Origin: Pseudocercospora fijiensis CIRAD86
Lineage: Eukaryota; Ascomycota; Dothideomycetes; Mycosphaerellales; Mycosphaerellaceae
Reading direction: 5' to 3'
Assembly: GCF_000340215.1 (NCBI RefSeq)
Contig: NW_006921538.1
Coordinates: forward strand, 868,001-932,000
Length of the DNA stretch: 64,000 nucleotides
The position numbers and the translations under genes were made by a program. Below are positions 1 through 9,624 of this stretch, one piece after another; position 1 is the stretch's first letter; every line of letters begins with the position of its first letter. Below the pieces are notes generated by a model. That model was not told the DNA's origin and ran no database searches. It saw nothing but the letters and a program-made list of their open reading frames with translations.

Positions 1-156
1 TGGGGCTTCGGCGGCGGTGTGGACAGGCGGTGGTGGTGGTGGTGGTGGTGGTGGAGGTGTGGTTGTCGCTGCAACTTCAATGTCTGTGGAAGTGGAAGCT
101 GTGAGCACTTCGGCGAAGCGGACGGACCGATCGGCGCCAAGATGGCGGGAGGAGGA
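1..156 (-). CDS. Partial proline-rich coding segment (left-edge, tentative)
   Basis: The minus strand is open from position 156 to the window edge. It reads as a plausible protein segment (SVRFAEVLTAS, then a run of about ten prolines). The polyproline comes from a (GGT)n microsatellite on the plus strand at about 28-53. No ATG precedes it in this frame before a TGA at 157-159, so if real it is an internal exon entered by splicing from the 5' side, and its 3' part lies outside the window. It would be divergent from the gene starting at 475. No family is recognisable and the open frame could be chance. Confidence 0.3.
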
Positions 157-474
157 TCAGGGCAATGTGAATATCAAAGTGTAAACCCGTCTACCTTTCA
201 CTTAACTTCATCACAACTTGGCCTGGCCTGGAAAGACTTCACTGCGCAGCGCAGCACGCCCTGTTGACGACAACATACAACACATAGCTTGCAAAGCTCG
301 GCGTGCTCAGTCAGCGTGCTCAGCGTGCACAAAAACCTCCACGGACTTCACTACTGCGGATTCCACACAATCCCACGGCACCGATCCATCATCTCCACGA
401 CAAAACTGAAAGATTTGTTCCAGTAGCGCGCGGAAATTCTTGCGTGCAGTGGTGCACACTATCTGTGCCCGGCT

Positions 475-1800
475 ATGACACTCTACCACTGCCCTGCTCT
501 ACAACTCCTGCGAAGAAGGCAACCCTTGTCGGCACTGGACGTATACCGCTCGCGAACAGTCAAATACTCGTCAAATGATGCGGTAATCAGGAAAGCGGTG
601 GGCACTCAACACAAGACCGATGAATCTCGGCGTCACGATGCACCTCAAGGCAAAGACGAACGGCCACCAGCTGGCCCAACAAACGAAAAAGGGTCCTTGG
701 CAACCAGGTTGTCCCAATGGACACATGCTTCGCTCAGCCGTCACTCGCAAAATATTTCGCGGCGAGAGATAGCGGCATCCCAAGCACAGCCCGAGCATAC
801 TCGTCGTGTCGCCGAGCAATTACAACACTCCCCTGAGAATACATCACAAATTCTCATTAACTGTATCGATTCGGGGCATGTTGTTCCCCAACAGACGATC
901 GCTCTGTGTCTCAAGCATGCGTTCGGAAGGAGACAGGAGAAGGATGAAGGACCAATCGCCCGTCCGATTCTGAAGTATATTCTGGAAGATAGCAATAGAT
1001 GGCTCCCGCTGCTTCTCGACTCCAACGATGGTTCAAGGACCCATTTATGCTACTTCGCAATTCTAGAAGGGCTGGAACGAATCGTCCAGGACTTGTGCAT
1101 GGTTGACGTCAAAGAGCAGGAGTTTGGTCGACAGCTCACGCTGCAAGAACGTAATGTATGGAGAGGAAATCTTTTCGGAGCACTCGTGCGTGCGCACACA
1201 CATTTGACTCCAGGCAATGCCGATTCGGCCATGCGAGCCTTCTTTGAGGTGATAGATCGCAGGCAGAAGCGATTCGAGGAGTCCGGAATCAGAAGAGACG
1301 AATTTGCACGCGATACACGTACCGAAGCACCCGGAATAGTGACCTTGCCGCTGTGGTCTGCCACGATGTTCTTGATCAAGACGATAGCAAATGGCAGGCT
1401 GGTCAGCACCGATAGTGCCCTATATGGGCGATTTGAGGCATTTCACTGTTATCCAAAGGCGAGATCCAAGTCGACTCCTGAACAGCACGCCTGGCACCGT
1501 GCCTGTCTTGCTCTCTTTCGGCCGAACAGCCCGGATCAGCAGCCTATGATAGCATTGCTACGAAAACTTATAAGAGACCATCGGATCGAGCAGCGAGGAG
1601 AAGGAAATCCTATTCCTGACATGCTTCAAACAGCGTGGGCAATCAGAGCAATCAAGCGGACCCATGAGATTGCTCTGCGGAATGGCAATGCTCAAGATGC
1701 AGATTGGCTGGCAGATACATTCGGCGAAAACGTGCAGTTCTGGTCTCTGTCCAGTGGCGGTATTGCAGCTAGTGGCAAGCTCCCGCGCAGCAAAACATGA
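475..1800 (+). CDS. Conserved-looking hypothetical protein, 441 aa
   Basis: Single uninterrupted ORF from ATG 475 to TGA 1800. I do not recognise the family. The N-terminus (MTLYHCPALQLLRRRQPLSA) is basic and free of acidic residues over about 25 residues, which would fit a mitochondrial presequence; this is inference. The rest is soluble and mostly helical in composition, with regularly spaced Leu/Ala and Arg-rich helices reminiscent of helical-repeat (PPR/TPR-like) mitochondrial proteins, but no repeat signature can be assigned. Its 3' end overlaps the tentative minus-strand gene at 1692-2322. Codon use matches the neighbouring housekeeping genes, with no sign of decay. Confidence 0.75.
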   Translation: MTLYHCPALQLLRRRQPLSALDVYRSRTVKYSSNDAVIRKAVGTQHKTDESRRHDAPQGKDERPPAGPTNEKGSLATRLSQWTHASLSRHSQNISRREIAASQAQPEHTRRVAEQLQHSPENTSQILINCIDSGHVVPQQTIALCLKHAFGRRQEKDEGPIARPILKYILEDSNRWLPLLLDSNDGSRTHLCYFAILEGLERIVQDLCMVDVKEQEFGRQLTLQERNVWRGNLFGALVRAHTHLTPGNADSAMRAFFEVIDRRQKRFEESGIRRDEFARDTRTEAPGIVTLPLWSATMFLIKTIANGRLVSTDSALYGRFEAFHCYPKARSKSTPEQHAWHRACLALFRPNSPDQQPMIALLRKLIRDHRIEQRGEGNPIPDMLQTAWAIRAIKRTHEIALRNGNAQDADWLADTFGENVQFWSLSSGGIAASGKLPRSKT

Positions 1801-2322
1801 CCTGAGATATATAAGTCCGAACAGCGTTCGAGATGCAATTCGTTCTGGATCTTTACGACCACCTTCCGCCCATCGCCTTTGTGCCTGAAGGCCTTGATAG
1901 CATCTTCGAGCCCGCCTGTCCCAATCTCCTCATACTCTTTGTAAAGGCTGAATCCTTCCTCCTTCAACGAGTGATTGCAGCATTTGTTTGTTCTGCCGTA
2001 CCTAGTCATTGAGCTCTCATATATGGTCCCACCTTTGAAGTCGCCAACACTGCTCCAGTCATTTGTACCGGTATACGACACCTTCAGGCCCTGGACCATC
2101 CAAGAGCAGCTGTCTGGAAAGCAGCTCCTAACGTGACAGCTTGTGGAATCGTCAAGTTTGCTGCCTTCCGCATTGCCGCCATGGCATTCATGAGAAAGTA
2201 CTCGCGTGCGGTGCTGCACTCTTTTTGAGGACCCGACTCCCGAGCCTAGAGATGGAAATATAACACCCTTCACGGTTGCTTGCAATTGCGAATGGGAAGA
2301 CCGAGCTCAACTTGAATCTCAT
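1692..2322 (-). CDS. Possible small cysteine-containing secreted protein (tentative gene model)
   Basis: A minus-strand frame encodes a Cys-containing segment (CHVRSCFPDSCSWMVQG, later TNKCCNHS). No in-frame ATG sits at its start. A short exon from ATG 2322 (MRFKLSSVFPFAIAS, signal-peptide-like) can be joined to it by an intron 2201-2273 (donor GTGAAG, weak acceptor GAG), giving about 185 aa to the stop at 1692. The acceptor is poor and the 3' end overlaps the last ~110 nt of the convergent gene 475-1800, so either the stop or the splicing may differ. Secretion, small size and cysteines would fit an effector-like protein, but no family is recognised. Confidence 0.3.
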
Positions 2323-2601
2323 ATTTCTGCTTTAGTCTTATTATACACGATGCACTTGTGCAGATTCGCGAATACAGTGGGGCCTTTCATCCTGGAAATC
2401 CATCCTCCACATGCTAGGCTCTCAGCAAGCAACAACACTGTCTGCGTGTGGCGTACTTCGCGTACGCCAACCCGAGGCGCTGTCATGTCTCATGCTGACT
2501 TACTGATGACGAAATCCGCAATTTCATGCTATTCTACGCAGACCAATACAGCGACTCTCATATCTCATCTCTTCCTTGGACAGCCTCCGAAAGCATCCCG
2601 A

Positions 2602-4271
2602 CTAGTTCTTCTCCTCATGAACGCTAATTTGCTCAACCACACTCATGCGCTTCTCTGCGGAAACAGCGAACTCCCTGTAGCGGTGCTCCTCATCCGCAGC
2701 AGTGGCATGGATGACTCTTGTGGCCTCCTTGTCCAAACCCATCAGGGCTCTTGGGCTGTTGTAGAAAATTTCATCGATCTGCTCGAGAGAGCGACCAGAA
2801 GTTTCGACGCCTACGAAGGAAGGTCAGCAAATGTCTCAGACATTTTGGGGCTCTCGGGTTATTGGTGGCTTACCGAAGAAATAAGTGAGAGGCACGAAAC
2901 TGGCGCAGACGATGGCCCAGATCCAGAAGTAATTGCCGCTAATGTGGTCCAGACCAATTGGGGTGACCATTACCACGACGAAGTTGGATGACCAGTGGCT
3001 GAAAACACCCACTGCGGTGGCCTTGTTTCGGACACGCAGAGGCTGGATCTCAGCACTGTAGGACCAAGAGACTGGAAGGATACCGAGGGTGAAGCAGTCG
3101 AGGTACAGGAACATGAATGCCACGGCAGCAGCGGCGCTGGAATGCGATTGCTTGATGAGACAGCCGGCAATGACAGCCATGCAAATCGCGCAACCGATAC
3201 TGGACCAGATGACTGTCCATCGGCGACCGATCCTGTCGATGTAGAAGTATGGTGGCCAGGAGAAGACGGCATACTGAGTGAAGGCAACCGAGGCGAGGAT
3301 CAGAGACATGGAGCTGCTAAAGCCGAGGTATGACTTGAGGATGTAGGCGAGGTAGTAGCAGAGGGCGTTGATACCAGACCACTGATTCATCATGAATGGG
3401 CCCATGCCGAGCAGGACACGCTGCAAAGTGCGAGTCTTGGTAGCGTTGGAGAAGACCTCGGTCCAGGTTGGCTCGCCATCTTGGTCCTCCGTTGCGATGG
3501 CTTCGAGAATCTCGTTCAGCTGGCCCTTGACTTCTGGGTCCTCCTCCGGCTTATCGAGAAGGCGAGAGATGACGTGGCGAGCCTCGTCGGTGCGCCCGTG
3601 CTTGGCGAGCCATCTTGGCGTTTCTGGGATGAAGGGGCAGCAGAGCAGGACCAGGAGGGAGAAGAGGATCTGGCACGCAATCGGGAATCTCCACTGCAAG
3701 CTGGAGTCGGCGTACAGGCAGCCGAAGCAGAGCCACGAAGCGATGGCAACCCCGATGATAATCAGAGCGGATTGCACGACTAGAAGTGCACCACGGTTGT
3801 GTGATGGCAGTGTCTCGGATTGTAAAATCGGCACAGCCACTGTCGACAAGCCGACACCGACCCCTGCGATCACTCTCGAGACGGCCATCTGTGCGTACGA
3901 AAAGCTTGCCGTCTGGATCGTGGCTCCAACGATGACGACGAAATTCGCAAAGATAATACTGCGTCGCCGTCCGATTTTTTCTCCCCAGACGAAAGCTGCT
4001 ACGGCACCGGTGGCACAGCCGAGATCGTAGACTCCAGTGACGAGACCCGTCATCGTGGAACCGGGGTTCCCAAGCATATCCTGAAAGCGTTGACCACCCA
4101 GAATCCCGCCGAAGAGTCCCTGATCATATCTACGATGGATGGAATCAGTGCTGCAGCTGTGACGGCGTGGTTTGTATGCATGCATCATACATACCCAAAA
4201 AGCAAGAAGTCCAGCCCCGAAGCCAGCAGAATCACTGCCACGAGCTTCGAACCTCGGAGTTCAAATACCAT
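2602..4271 (-). CDS. MFS sugar transporter (hexose/quinate-type sugar porter), 513 aa
   Basis: Plasma-membrane proton-coupled sugar uptake is the expected role. Model: exons 4195-4271, 2874-4129 and 2602-2810 (introns of 65 and 63 nt, GTATGT..GTAG and GTAAGC..GTAG). Splicing restores the sugar-porter N-terminal motif FLLFGYDQGLFGG across intron 1. Across intron 2 it gives VETSGRSLEQIDEIF, the family's PETKGxxLEEI position with Val and Ser substitutions. Other hallmarks are GEKIGRRRS in loop 2-3, PETPRWLAKHGR after helix 6, and IDRIGRR in loop 8-9. About 12 hydrophobic segments are present. The length is normal for the family. The unspliced 450-aa frame lacks both ends, so it is not the true product. 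The substrate cannot be told from sequence. Confidence 0.92.
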
Positions 4272-4995
4272 CTTGTCGGTATCTCAAGTGGGCACAACGA
4301 AAGCCAAGTCGTAGTCTTGTTCAGAGACAAGGATCTTCTCCAAATTCTTCACGACAGGCGAAGTCGAAGAATCTTATATACTGGCTCCGTTCGGCCCTAG
4401 CCGAAGCATGTCATGCCTGTTCGACACGAGATTGTTTCTGATGATCTTCGGCAAATGTCTTCTGATTTCACTTTTTTGCTCCGCACGCGTTGAGATTTCC
4501 CCAGATAATGCTGGGGTCCATCGTGCGGAGTGATGTCTGGGGGCACGGCAAGTCTTGCGGTTTCCCCAGACGGGAATTCCTAAGGGTGGGCACGTGCTGC
4601 TCTGTGAAGGGGTGGTCGTTTTGGGGAAGCCGAGATTTGGGCCAAGACCTGCCTTCTTGAGAGAAGCATTTTGTCGTCGAAAATGGTGCAGACGCCTCCC
4701 TCTGGACTTGTGTTAAGAATCTGACAGCCACGCGATCGTCGCGTGCGGTCGGGACGAACCTTTCTTTGGGTGTGTCTTGAAGAGGAAGTCCGGGATCACA
4801 AGTGCTGACTGCATTGTCGTGCTACAGCATACAGTGTGGAAGCACGACGTTATCGATATGCCGCCACATGTTGCACGATGCGGTGATCATAGGTCACACG
4901 GTCAGAGGCAGGAGTTCGAGACTTCTTCGAATCGACTCACTCCGCGACAACATCGAGAAGAACGTCGATCTACGCCGCCTCGGACTGATAATGGA
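4272..4995. other. Intergenic, sugar-transporter promoter side
   Basis: Roughly 720 bp between the start of the minus-strand sugar transporter and the 3' end of the dioxygenase gene. Short open frames on both strands show no family resemblance or consistent coding character. A TATATAAG-like box (reverse complement of cttatata, about 4373-4380) lies ~105 bp upstream of the transporter ATG and may serve as its TATA element. Confidence 0.4.
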
Positions 4996-6232
4996 CTAAT
5001 CATAATACTTCACACTGACGCCCTTCAGCACCTCCTTCTTATTCCCCCCACGCGTCTCCGCCTTGTCCTGGTTCTGCTTGACACGCATTCTCACCCAGTC
5101 CCCAGCCTTGATACCAGCCGCTTCGCCCTCTTCATCAGTCTTGAGTCCAAGACGCCTCAGCAAAGGACTATCAACAGTCTTGAGGTCCAAATCGTACGCC
5201 GGGCTATCGAACAAGAATTAGCACACGATGAAAAACCCGCCAGCGAGCAGCACATCCATCACCTACCGCAAAAAATAAAGCAGACCTAATCGATCCAAAT
5301 GAGCCTGATCCTCAGGCGGAGCACAAACCCGATGAATCGAAGACTTGAGATACCCATTCGTCCAAAACTGCAACACATCCGCAATATTCACCGTGATACT
5401 CCCCGGATACGGCTTCACCCACTTCCACGTACCATCAGGCATATAAACCTGCAGAGCCGCGATGGGCTGCCGGAACAGCAACGTCAACGACCCAAAATCC
5501 GTATGCCCCCGCGAATACAGATTCTGATACCGAGCATTCTCCTCCGCCGTCCTCGCTCGATAAACCATATACCTCAAATGACAATCACTGACGTCCTCGT
5601 ACTTGTGCCCATTCGACAGGTACTCTTCCGGCAATTCCAGCACGATCGAGATGAGGACCAAAAGTTTCTGGATCGTGTTTTCGGCCATGTGGCGTTGGAA
5701 GGTCTCGATTTCGGCGCGGTGGTCGTGCAGGATTTGCGGGTGCGATCGCTCGAGGGCGGGGAGATGTTTGAAGACGTTGTACATTTCGATGTTGTCTCGC
5801 AGGCCGGGCAGAACTTCGCTTGTGCCTTGGGGTCGATAGCCGGAGTAATGGCCGTGTTCGAGATCGGCTCGATGAGCGAGCTTTTCTTCCACGGGGAGGG
5901 AGAAGAGTTCTTTTCCTATGGCGAATTGCCGGTCGATCTGTTCTTGGCTGAGACCGAAGTTCGTGATCTGTTCATTGAACTTTGTCGTTAGTGGATCGAG
6001 CATGTTTCTTTTTTTTTTCTTCTGCACGACACGACACGCAACGCACGTAGAAGAAGCCGACATTGTGAACGGCATCTCGGAGTTGGTTTGCTAGCTTCTG
6101 CTTCCCGCCTGGAAGTTCGAATTGCGATAAGTCGAGCGTGACGAGATCGGCCCAGTCCAAGTCGTATTTGGATTCAGCTGCTTGCTGATATGTTGGAAGT
6201 TCCCGACGCACTGTTTGGGTCGCGGTCGTCAT
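4996..6232 (-). CDS. 2-oxoglutarate/Fe(II)-dependent dioxygenase, isopenicillin-N-synthase-like, 364 aa
   Basis: Non-haem iron oxygenase, expected to oxidise a small molecule using 2-oxoglutarate. Exons 6047-6232, 5267-5967 and 4996-5203 (introns 79 and 63 nt). Splicing gives VGFFYITNFGLSQEQID, the conserved N-terminal DIOX_N signature, and a C-terminal LLYFLRPAYD joint. Iron ligands are visible: H217-T-D219 in RGHTDFGS and H274 in SSIHRVCAPP. The 2OG-binding RxS motif is R288-L-G290, a Ser-to-Gly change that may alter co-substrate binding. An upstream in-frame ATG at 6256 would add eight residues. The first intron is followed by a poly-A/T run that would otherwise be read as KKKKK. The enzyme stands alone, with no obvious biosynthetic cluster. 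Confidence 0.9.
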
Positions 6233-6738
6233 GCTGGAAACGTTATGGTATGACAATCATGAGGATCTTTCTTCACCAACACTCAGACTGACAGCACTTC
6301 CATCATCAGGTTTATCTACGAAACACCTCTTGCCCACCTGGCCGATAGCCGGCACCCCTCATACATCGTCCAGTAGCAGTCGCCGCGTTCCTGAGTACGT
6401 ACCATGTGAAAAGTGGATCTTGCTTACCGACCTCCATCACGTGTTTCGAGCTTGGCTAGCACGCAATATGCATGTCGACTTTGCAAAGGCTCGCTTCGAA
6501 GTACTTCATATTGAGCTACAATGTTGATGCTGTGATGCTATAGGATGACGATGCCCGCGTCGACTTAAGTGTTCAAAGATTTTGGTTTACTATTGGCGAC
6601 TACGGCTTTCAATTCCACTGATCTGCTTAGACGTGATGCCTAAGACCCGGCTTAGGACTTGCGAATACCGGTGGAAGATGTCAGTTCTCGCATAGGTACT
6701 TTGAAACAACGGCCTGAAATCAGAAAACTCTGTCGTTT

Positions 6739-6997
6739 GGTCTCGCTACGATTCGAACGTAGATTTCCCGCTTAGCTCACAATTGATCTTGTAGCAAGTT
6801 CCCTCTGACGTTGAGGTGGGTTTCTCGGTCGACTGTGCGACGGATGTATTCGGATCGACAGTGCGAACAGTGGGTTTCGGTCGACTTGCGCGACGGAATG
6901 GTTATCGGTGTCGACTACGCGACAGGAGATTTTTCCTTCTGGGAGTTCGAGCCATCAAAGGTTGAGCGCGGACGTGCTTCCATTGCACTACGAGACC
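6739..6997 (-). tRNA. tRNA-like gene with ~190-nt insert in the anticodon loop
   Basis: Minus strand 6997-6968 reads as a tRNA 5' half: acceptor GGTCTCG, TA, D-arm GTGC-AATGGAA-GCAC, G, anticodon 5' stem TCCGC. Minus strand 6771-6738 reads as the matching 3' half: anticodon 3' stem GCGGG, variable AAAT, T-arm CTACG-TTCGAAT-CGTAG, acceptor CGAGACC and discriminator A. All three long-range stems pair: acceptor 7/7, anticodon 5/5 with one G-U, and T stem 5/5. The halves plus a 7-nt loop give the normal ~71 nt. Between them lie 196 nt instead of 7. The joined loop lacks a clear U33, so the isotype (Arg- or Ser-like) is uncertain. Either an extremely long intron or an inactivating insertion is possible. 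Confidence 0.55.
6825..6925. repeat. Degenerate ~26-bp tandem repeat inside the tRNA insert
   Basis: Four imperfect copies of a unit containing TCGAC, 3-4 variable bases, then GCGA(C) start near 6829, 6855, 6881 and 6911, i.e. spacing of 26, 26 and 30 bp. They lie wholly inside the segment separating the two tRNA-like halves. The flanks of that segment carry short inverted ends (GCTCA on the minus strand at its 5' side, TGAGC at its 3' side). A 70-aa plus-strand open frame spans this block, but it has no other support. Confidence 0.5.
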
Positions 6998-7221
6998 TTT
7001 CTTTCATTGTTATTGGAAGCTGAGTGGTGGTTTTAGAAAAAGATTTTACAGGCAGGTTTCGAGTTCTCAGCGAGAATGTGAGGTTGGAGTGATGGAACAG
7101 ATGTCATTGAATTTGTTGGTTCGCCTCGCTCGCTGTGCTTAGTAGCAACAAGATGCCTGCCTGAATCACCTGGATTCATCTGCAGGCTCTTGATACAAAA
7201 GAAAACCAGCAACTGATTCGC

Positions 7222-8379
7222 TCAACCTGACATTGCCGCCGACTTGGTATCCTTCGCCCGCTTCACCTCCCTCGCCCAAGCAACAAAACCAGCCGGATCC
7301 TTGATAAACGCATCCACAACCACAGCATCCGTACGCTCAAGAACATCCTCACGAAACTGTTCCCCTGCCTTCCTCGGGCTCTCCTTCCTCATCAGCGTGC
7401 CCAGAATAGCCAGGTCGGAAGGCTGACAGCATCCAAGCGTGACGACATCGGAAGAAGCCATCTGCCTCGTCATAACTTTCGGCTGCGTGACAATCGGCCG
7501 AAGCAGGACTTCCATTCTCCTCATATTCGCTTCCCAGACCCCTGAAACCACGGCATCCTGCCAAGGAGGAGGTGCGTCGGCGATGACAGAGAATTTGGTG
7601 AGGCCTCGGACTTTTTTCAAAGTTTGGAACGCCATGGTCGCGGCGAGTTCTTCGTCGGTGAAAATGTCTCTAACCGCACGCGCTCCGTTTAGTTGCACGG
7701 TGTATGTGCCGGGACGGTATTCGATGCTTTTCAAAGCGGGAAATGCATCTGTACCACTCTGTCGCACAACGAGGTCTGATGTGGCGTGACACACCGTGAG
7801 CGTTTCGATATGTCGGGACAGGAATGAGGGTCTGGAGACCAGGGTTGTGCACGAGAAGTCGAGAATTTTGACAGCGTCTGCTACGGCTGAGAGTTCCCAG
7901 GTCTGGTTGCGAATATATGCCGATGCTGCTGCGTAGAAGAATGCTTTATTGACACCGAGGAAGTCGTTGATTTTGTGGCCTGGATATGCCTTGATGGAGG
8001 ACTTGTGAGAGTTTCGGAATGCTTGAGAGATCTCTTTGGCGAATTTATGATCTGACTCCCACCGCCTGAAGCTTTTGATGCGGAAGTTTTCGACAGTCGG
8101 GTATGCGAAGTTGAAGATCATGTCCACCATTTCCTGCGGGAGGTCGAAAAGCTGGCGACATGGCTCACGCATATCGAGCACAGCGCCAGAGTTTGGGAGC
8201 GCACGGGCTGAGATGACTCCAGGAGATGAGGTGGAGTGGGTGCCGCCAGGAGAGACGCCGCGAGCTTGGGGGCTGTTGGCAGGTGGAAGCGATTTGAGAG
8301 GCGCCAGCGCCTCGAAGAGGATGTCGTCGTCTTCGATGACATAGGGATCTTGTTGGGTGCCTGCCCCAGTGTGCGCCAT
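7222..8379 (-). CDS. Hypothetical protein with F-box-like N-terminal motif, 385 aa
   Basis: Single-exon gene. ATG 8379 (MAHTGAGTQQDPYVIEDDD) is the first ATG of the open frame. A disordered Ser/Pro-rich N-terminus leads to FDLPQEMVDMIFNFAYP at about residues 77-93. This resembles the LPxEhhdhIhxhh core of F-box-like motifs common in large dothideomycete families of uncharacterised proteins. The remaining ~290 residues contain no recognised repeat or enzyme motif. If it is a true F-box protein, it would bind Skp1 in an SCF ubiquitin ligase, but the motif is only partial. Upstream lies the 35-bp minisatellite. Confidence 0.7.
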   Translation of the reverse strand: MAHTGAGTQQDPYVIEDDDILFEALAPLKSLPPANSPQARGVSPGGTHSTSSPGVISARALPNSGAVLDMREPCRQLFDLPQEMVDMIFNFAYPTVENFRIKSFRRWESDHKFAKEISQAFRNSHKSSIKAYPGHKINDFLGVNKAFFYAAASAYIRNQTWELSAVADAVKILDFSCTTLVSRPSFLSRHIETLTVCHATSDLVVRQSGTDAFPALKSIEYRPGTYTVQLNGARAVRDIFTDEELAATMAFQTLKKVRGLTKFSVIADAPPPWQDAVVSGVWEANMRRMEVLLRPIVTQPKVMTRQMASSDVVTLGCCQPSDLAILGTLMRKESPRKAGEQFREDVLERTDAVVVDAFIKDPAGFVAWAREVKRAKDTKSAAMSG

Positions 8380-8514
8380 TTTGAGTGGACGTAAGGAAGT
8401 CTTGAGCGGGTTTGAGTGATGTGGAAAGAGAAAAGACTTGGGAAGCAAAGTGAAAAGTCATATATAGTCGTAGGAGGTGGTTGGGTAGTCTGTGCGTGCT
8501 ATTGTTAGCATTCA

Positions 8515-8689
8515 CTATTGTCACATGCAAGTGAAGTGAAATTCGTCCCCTATTGTCACATGCACGTTCAGCCGAATTCCTTTCCTATTGTCACATGCAA
8601 GTGAATCGGCATTACCTCCCTATTGTCACATGTAAGTTCAGCAGGATTCGTTCCCTACTATGACAGGCAAGTTCACCTGATACACTCAC
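8515..8689. repeat. 35-bp minisatellite, five copies
   Basis: The core CTATTGTCACATG(C) begins at 8515, 8550, 8585 and 8620, with a diverged fifth copy (CTACTATGACAGG) at 8655: an exact 35-bp period. Each unit continues with CAAGT(GAA/TCA) and an ATTC-containing segment before a CCC(T) end. A further degraded copy with the same downstream context (CTCACC..C..AATT..CGACTTCACC) appears at about 8787-8873, paralleling 8690-8719. It sits about 135 bp upstream of the F-box-like gene's ATG. The rest of the interval 8380-9624 shows only AT- or pyrimidine-rich sequence and no supported gene. Confidence 0.8.
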
Positions 8690-9624
8690 ACTCACCTCCG
8701 CAATTCGACTTCACCCTGTTGTTGCTCGGACCGAACTCATTGTGGATGCCAGTCTGAAACATCGCCTTTAGGGAGTGTAGTCATAGGGTAAGTTCAGCAG
8801 TATTCCTTCCCCAATATCATTATCACAGGTGAGTTCGCCTGACACACTCACCGCCAAAATTTCGACTTCACCGGTTACCATGAAGCAGCAGCAGCACGAT
8901 TCCTTTAGATCCCCACCGCTCCCCGAGTATCAGGTATCTCTCCAGACCCGGAAGTTGCCTCCAGCTTCTACCTCCTCCCCCTAGGTAGTAGTGTTGTGTG
9001 AAAGAAGTCTTCATCGCACGCAAGGTTAGGGATAGGTAGTAGATCGCAGCCCACCACCACCTGCCATACAAAGAAACAAACTTGCTTGCGCTCAGCGCTC
9101 AATCAGCAAAGGTAGTCTAGAAGCAAAGCGTGACAGCGCCCATCCTCACCATGCTCGCAAGATCCCCGCGATATAAAACCTCACTCACCAATGAAATACT
9201 CTGGCAAAGATGGAAAATAAAAATTAATGGGACACCCGAGCACGCCCGCCAGTATTCACCTCCTCCTCCGTCCGTCAAACCATCCCAACCTTGTCCCTCC
9301 GCGATATGACATTAATTTCCTTGTTCCGACGGTACGTACAAAGTTGTGGTCTGGTCACACAAAAAAGGCGCCAGGGAATTCCACAAGCCGGCCTGAAAAA
9401 AAAATGTGGAAATTCATGCATCTCCTCTCCTCCACCTCTACCAACAGCGATGAGGATGAGGATGAGGATCGAACCATGCAAACAAAACGGGGGGCTGGCT
9501 CTCATTCATCATGGCCACAGAATCGGAGGAAATGATCAGATAAGTTTTACTTTTCCTTGTTTTGCAGGCGCTTCTTCAATTCAAATTCCACCTACCTCTC
9601 TACCTCCCTTCTCCCTAAATATAT

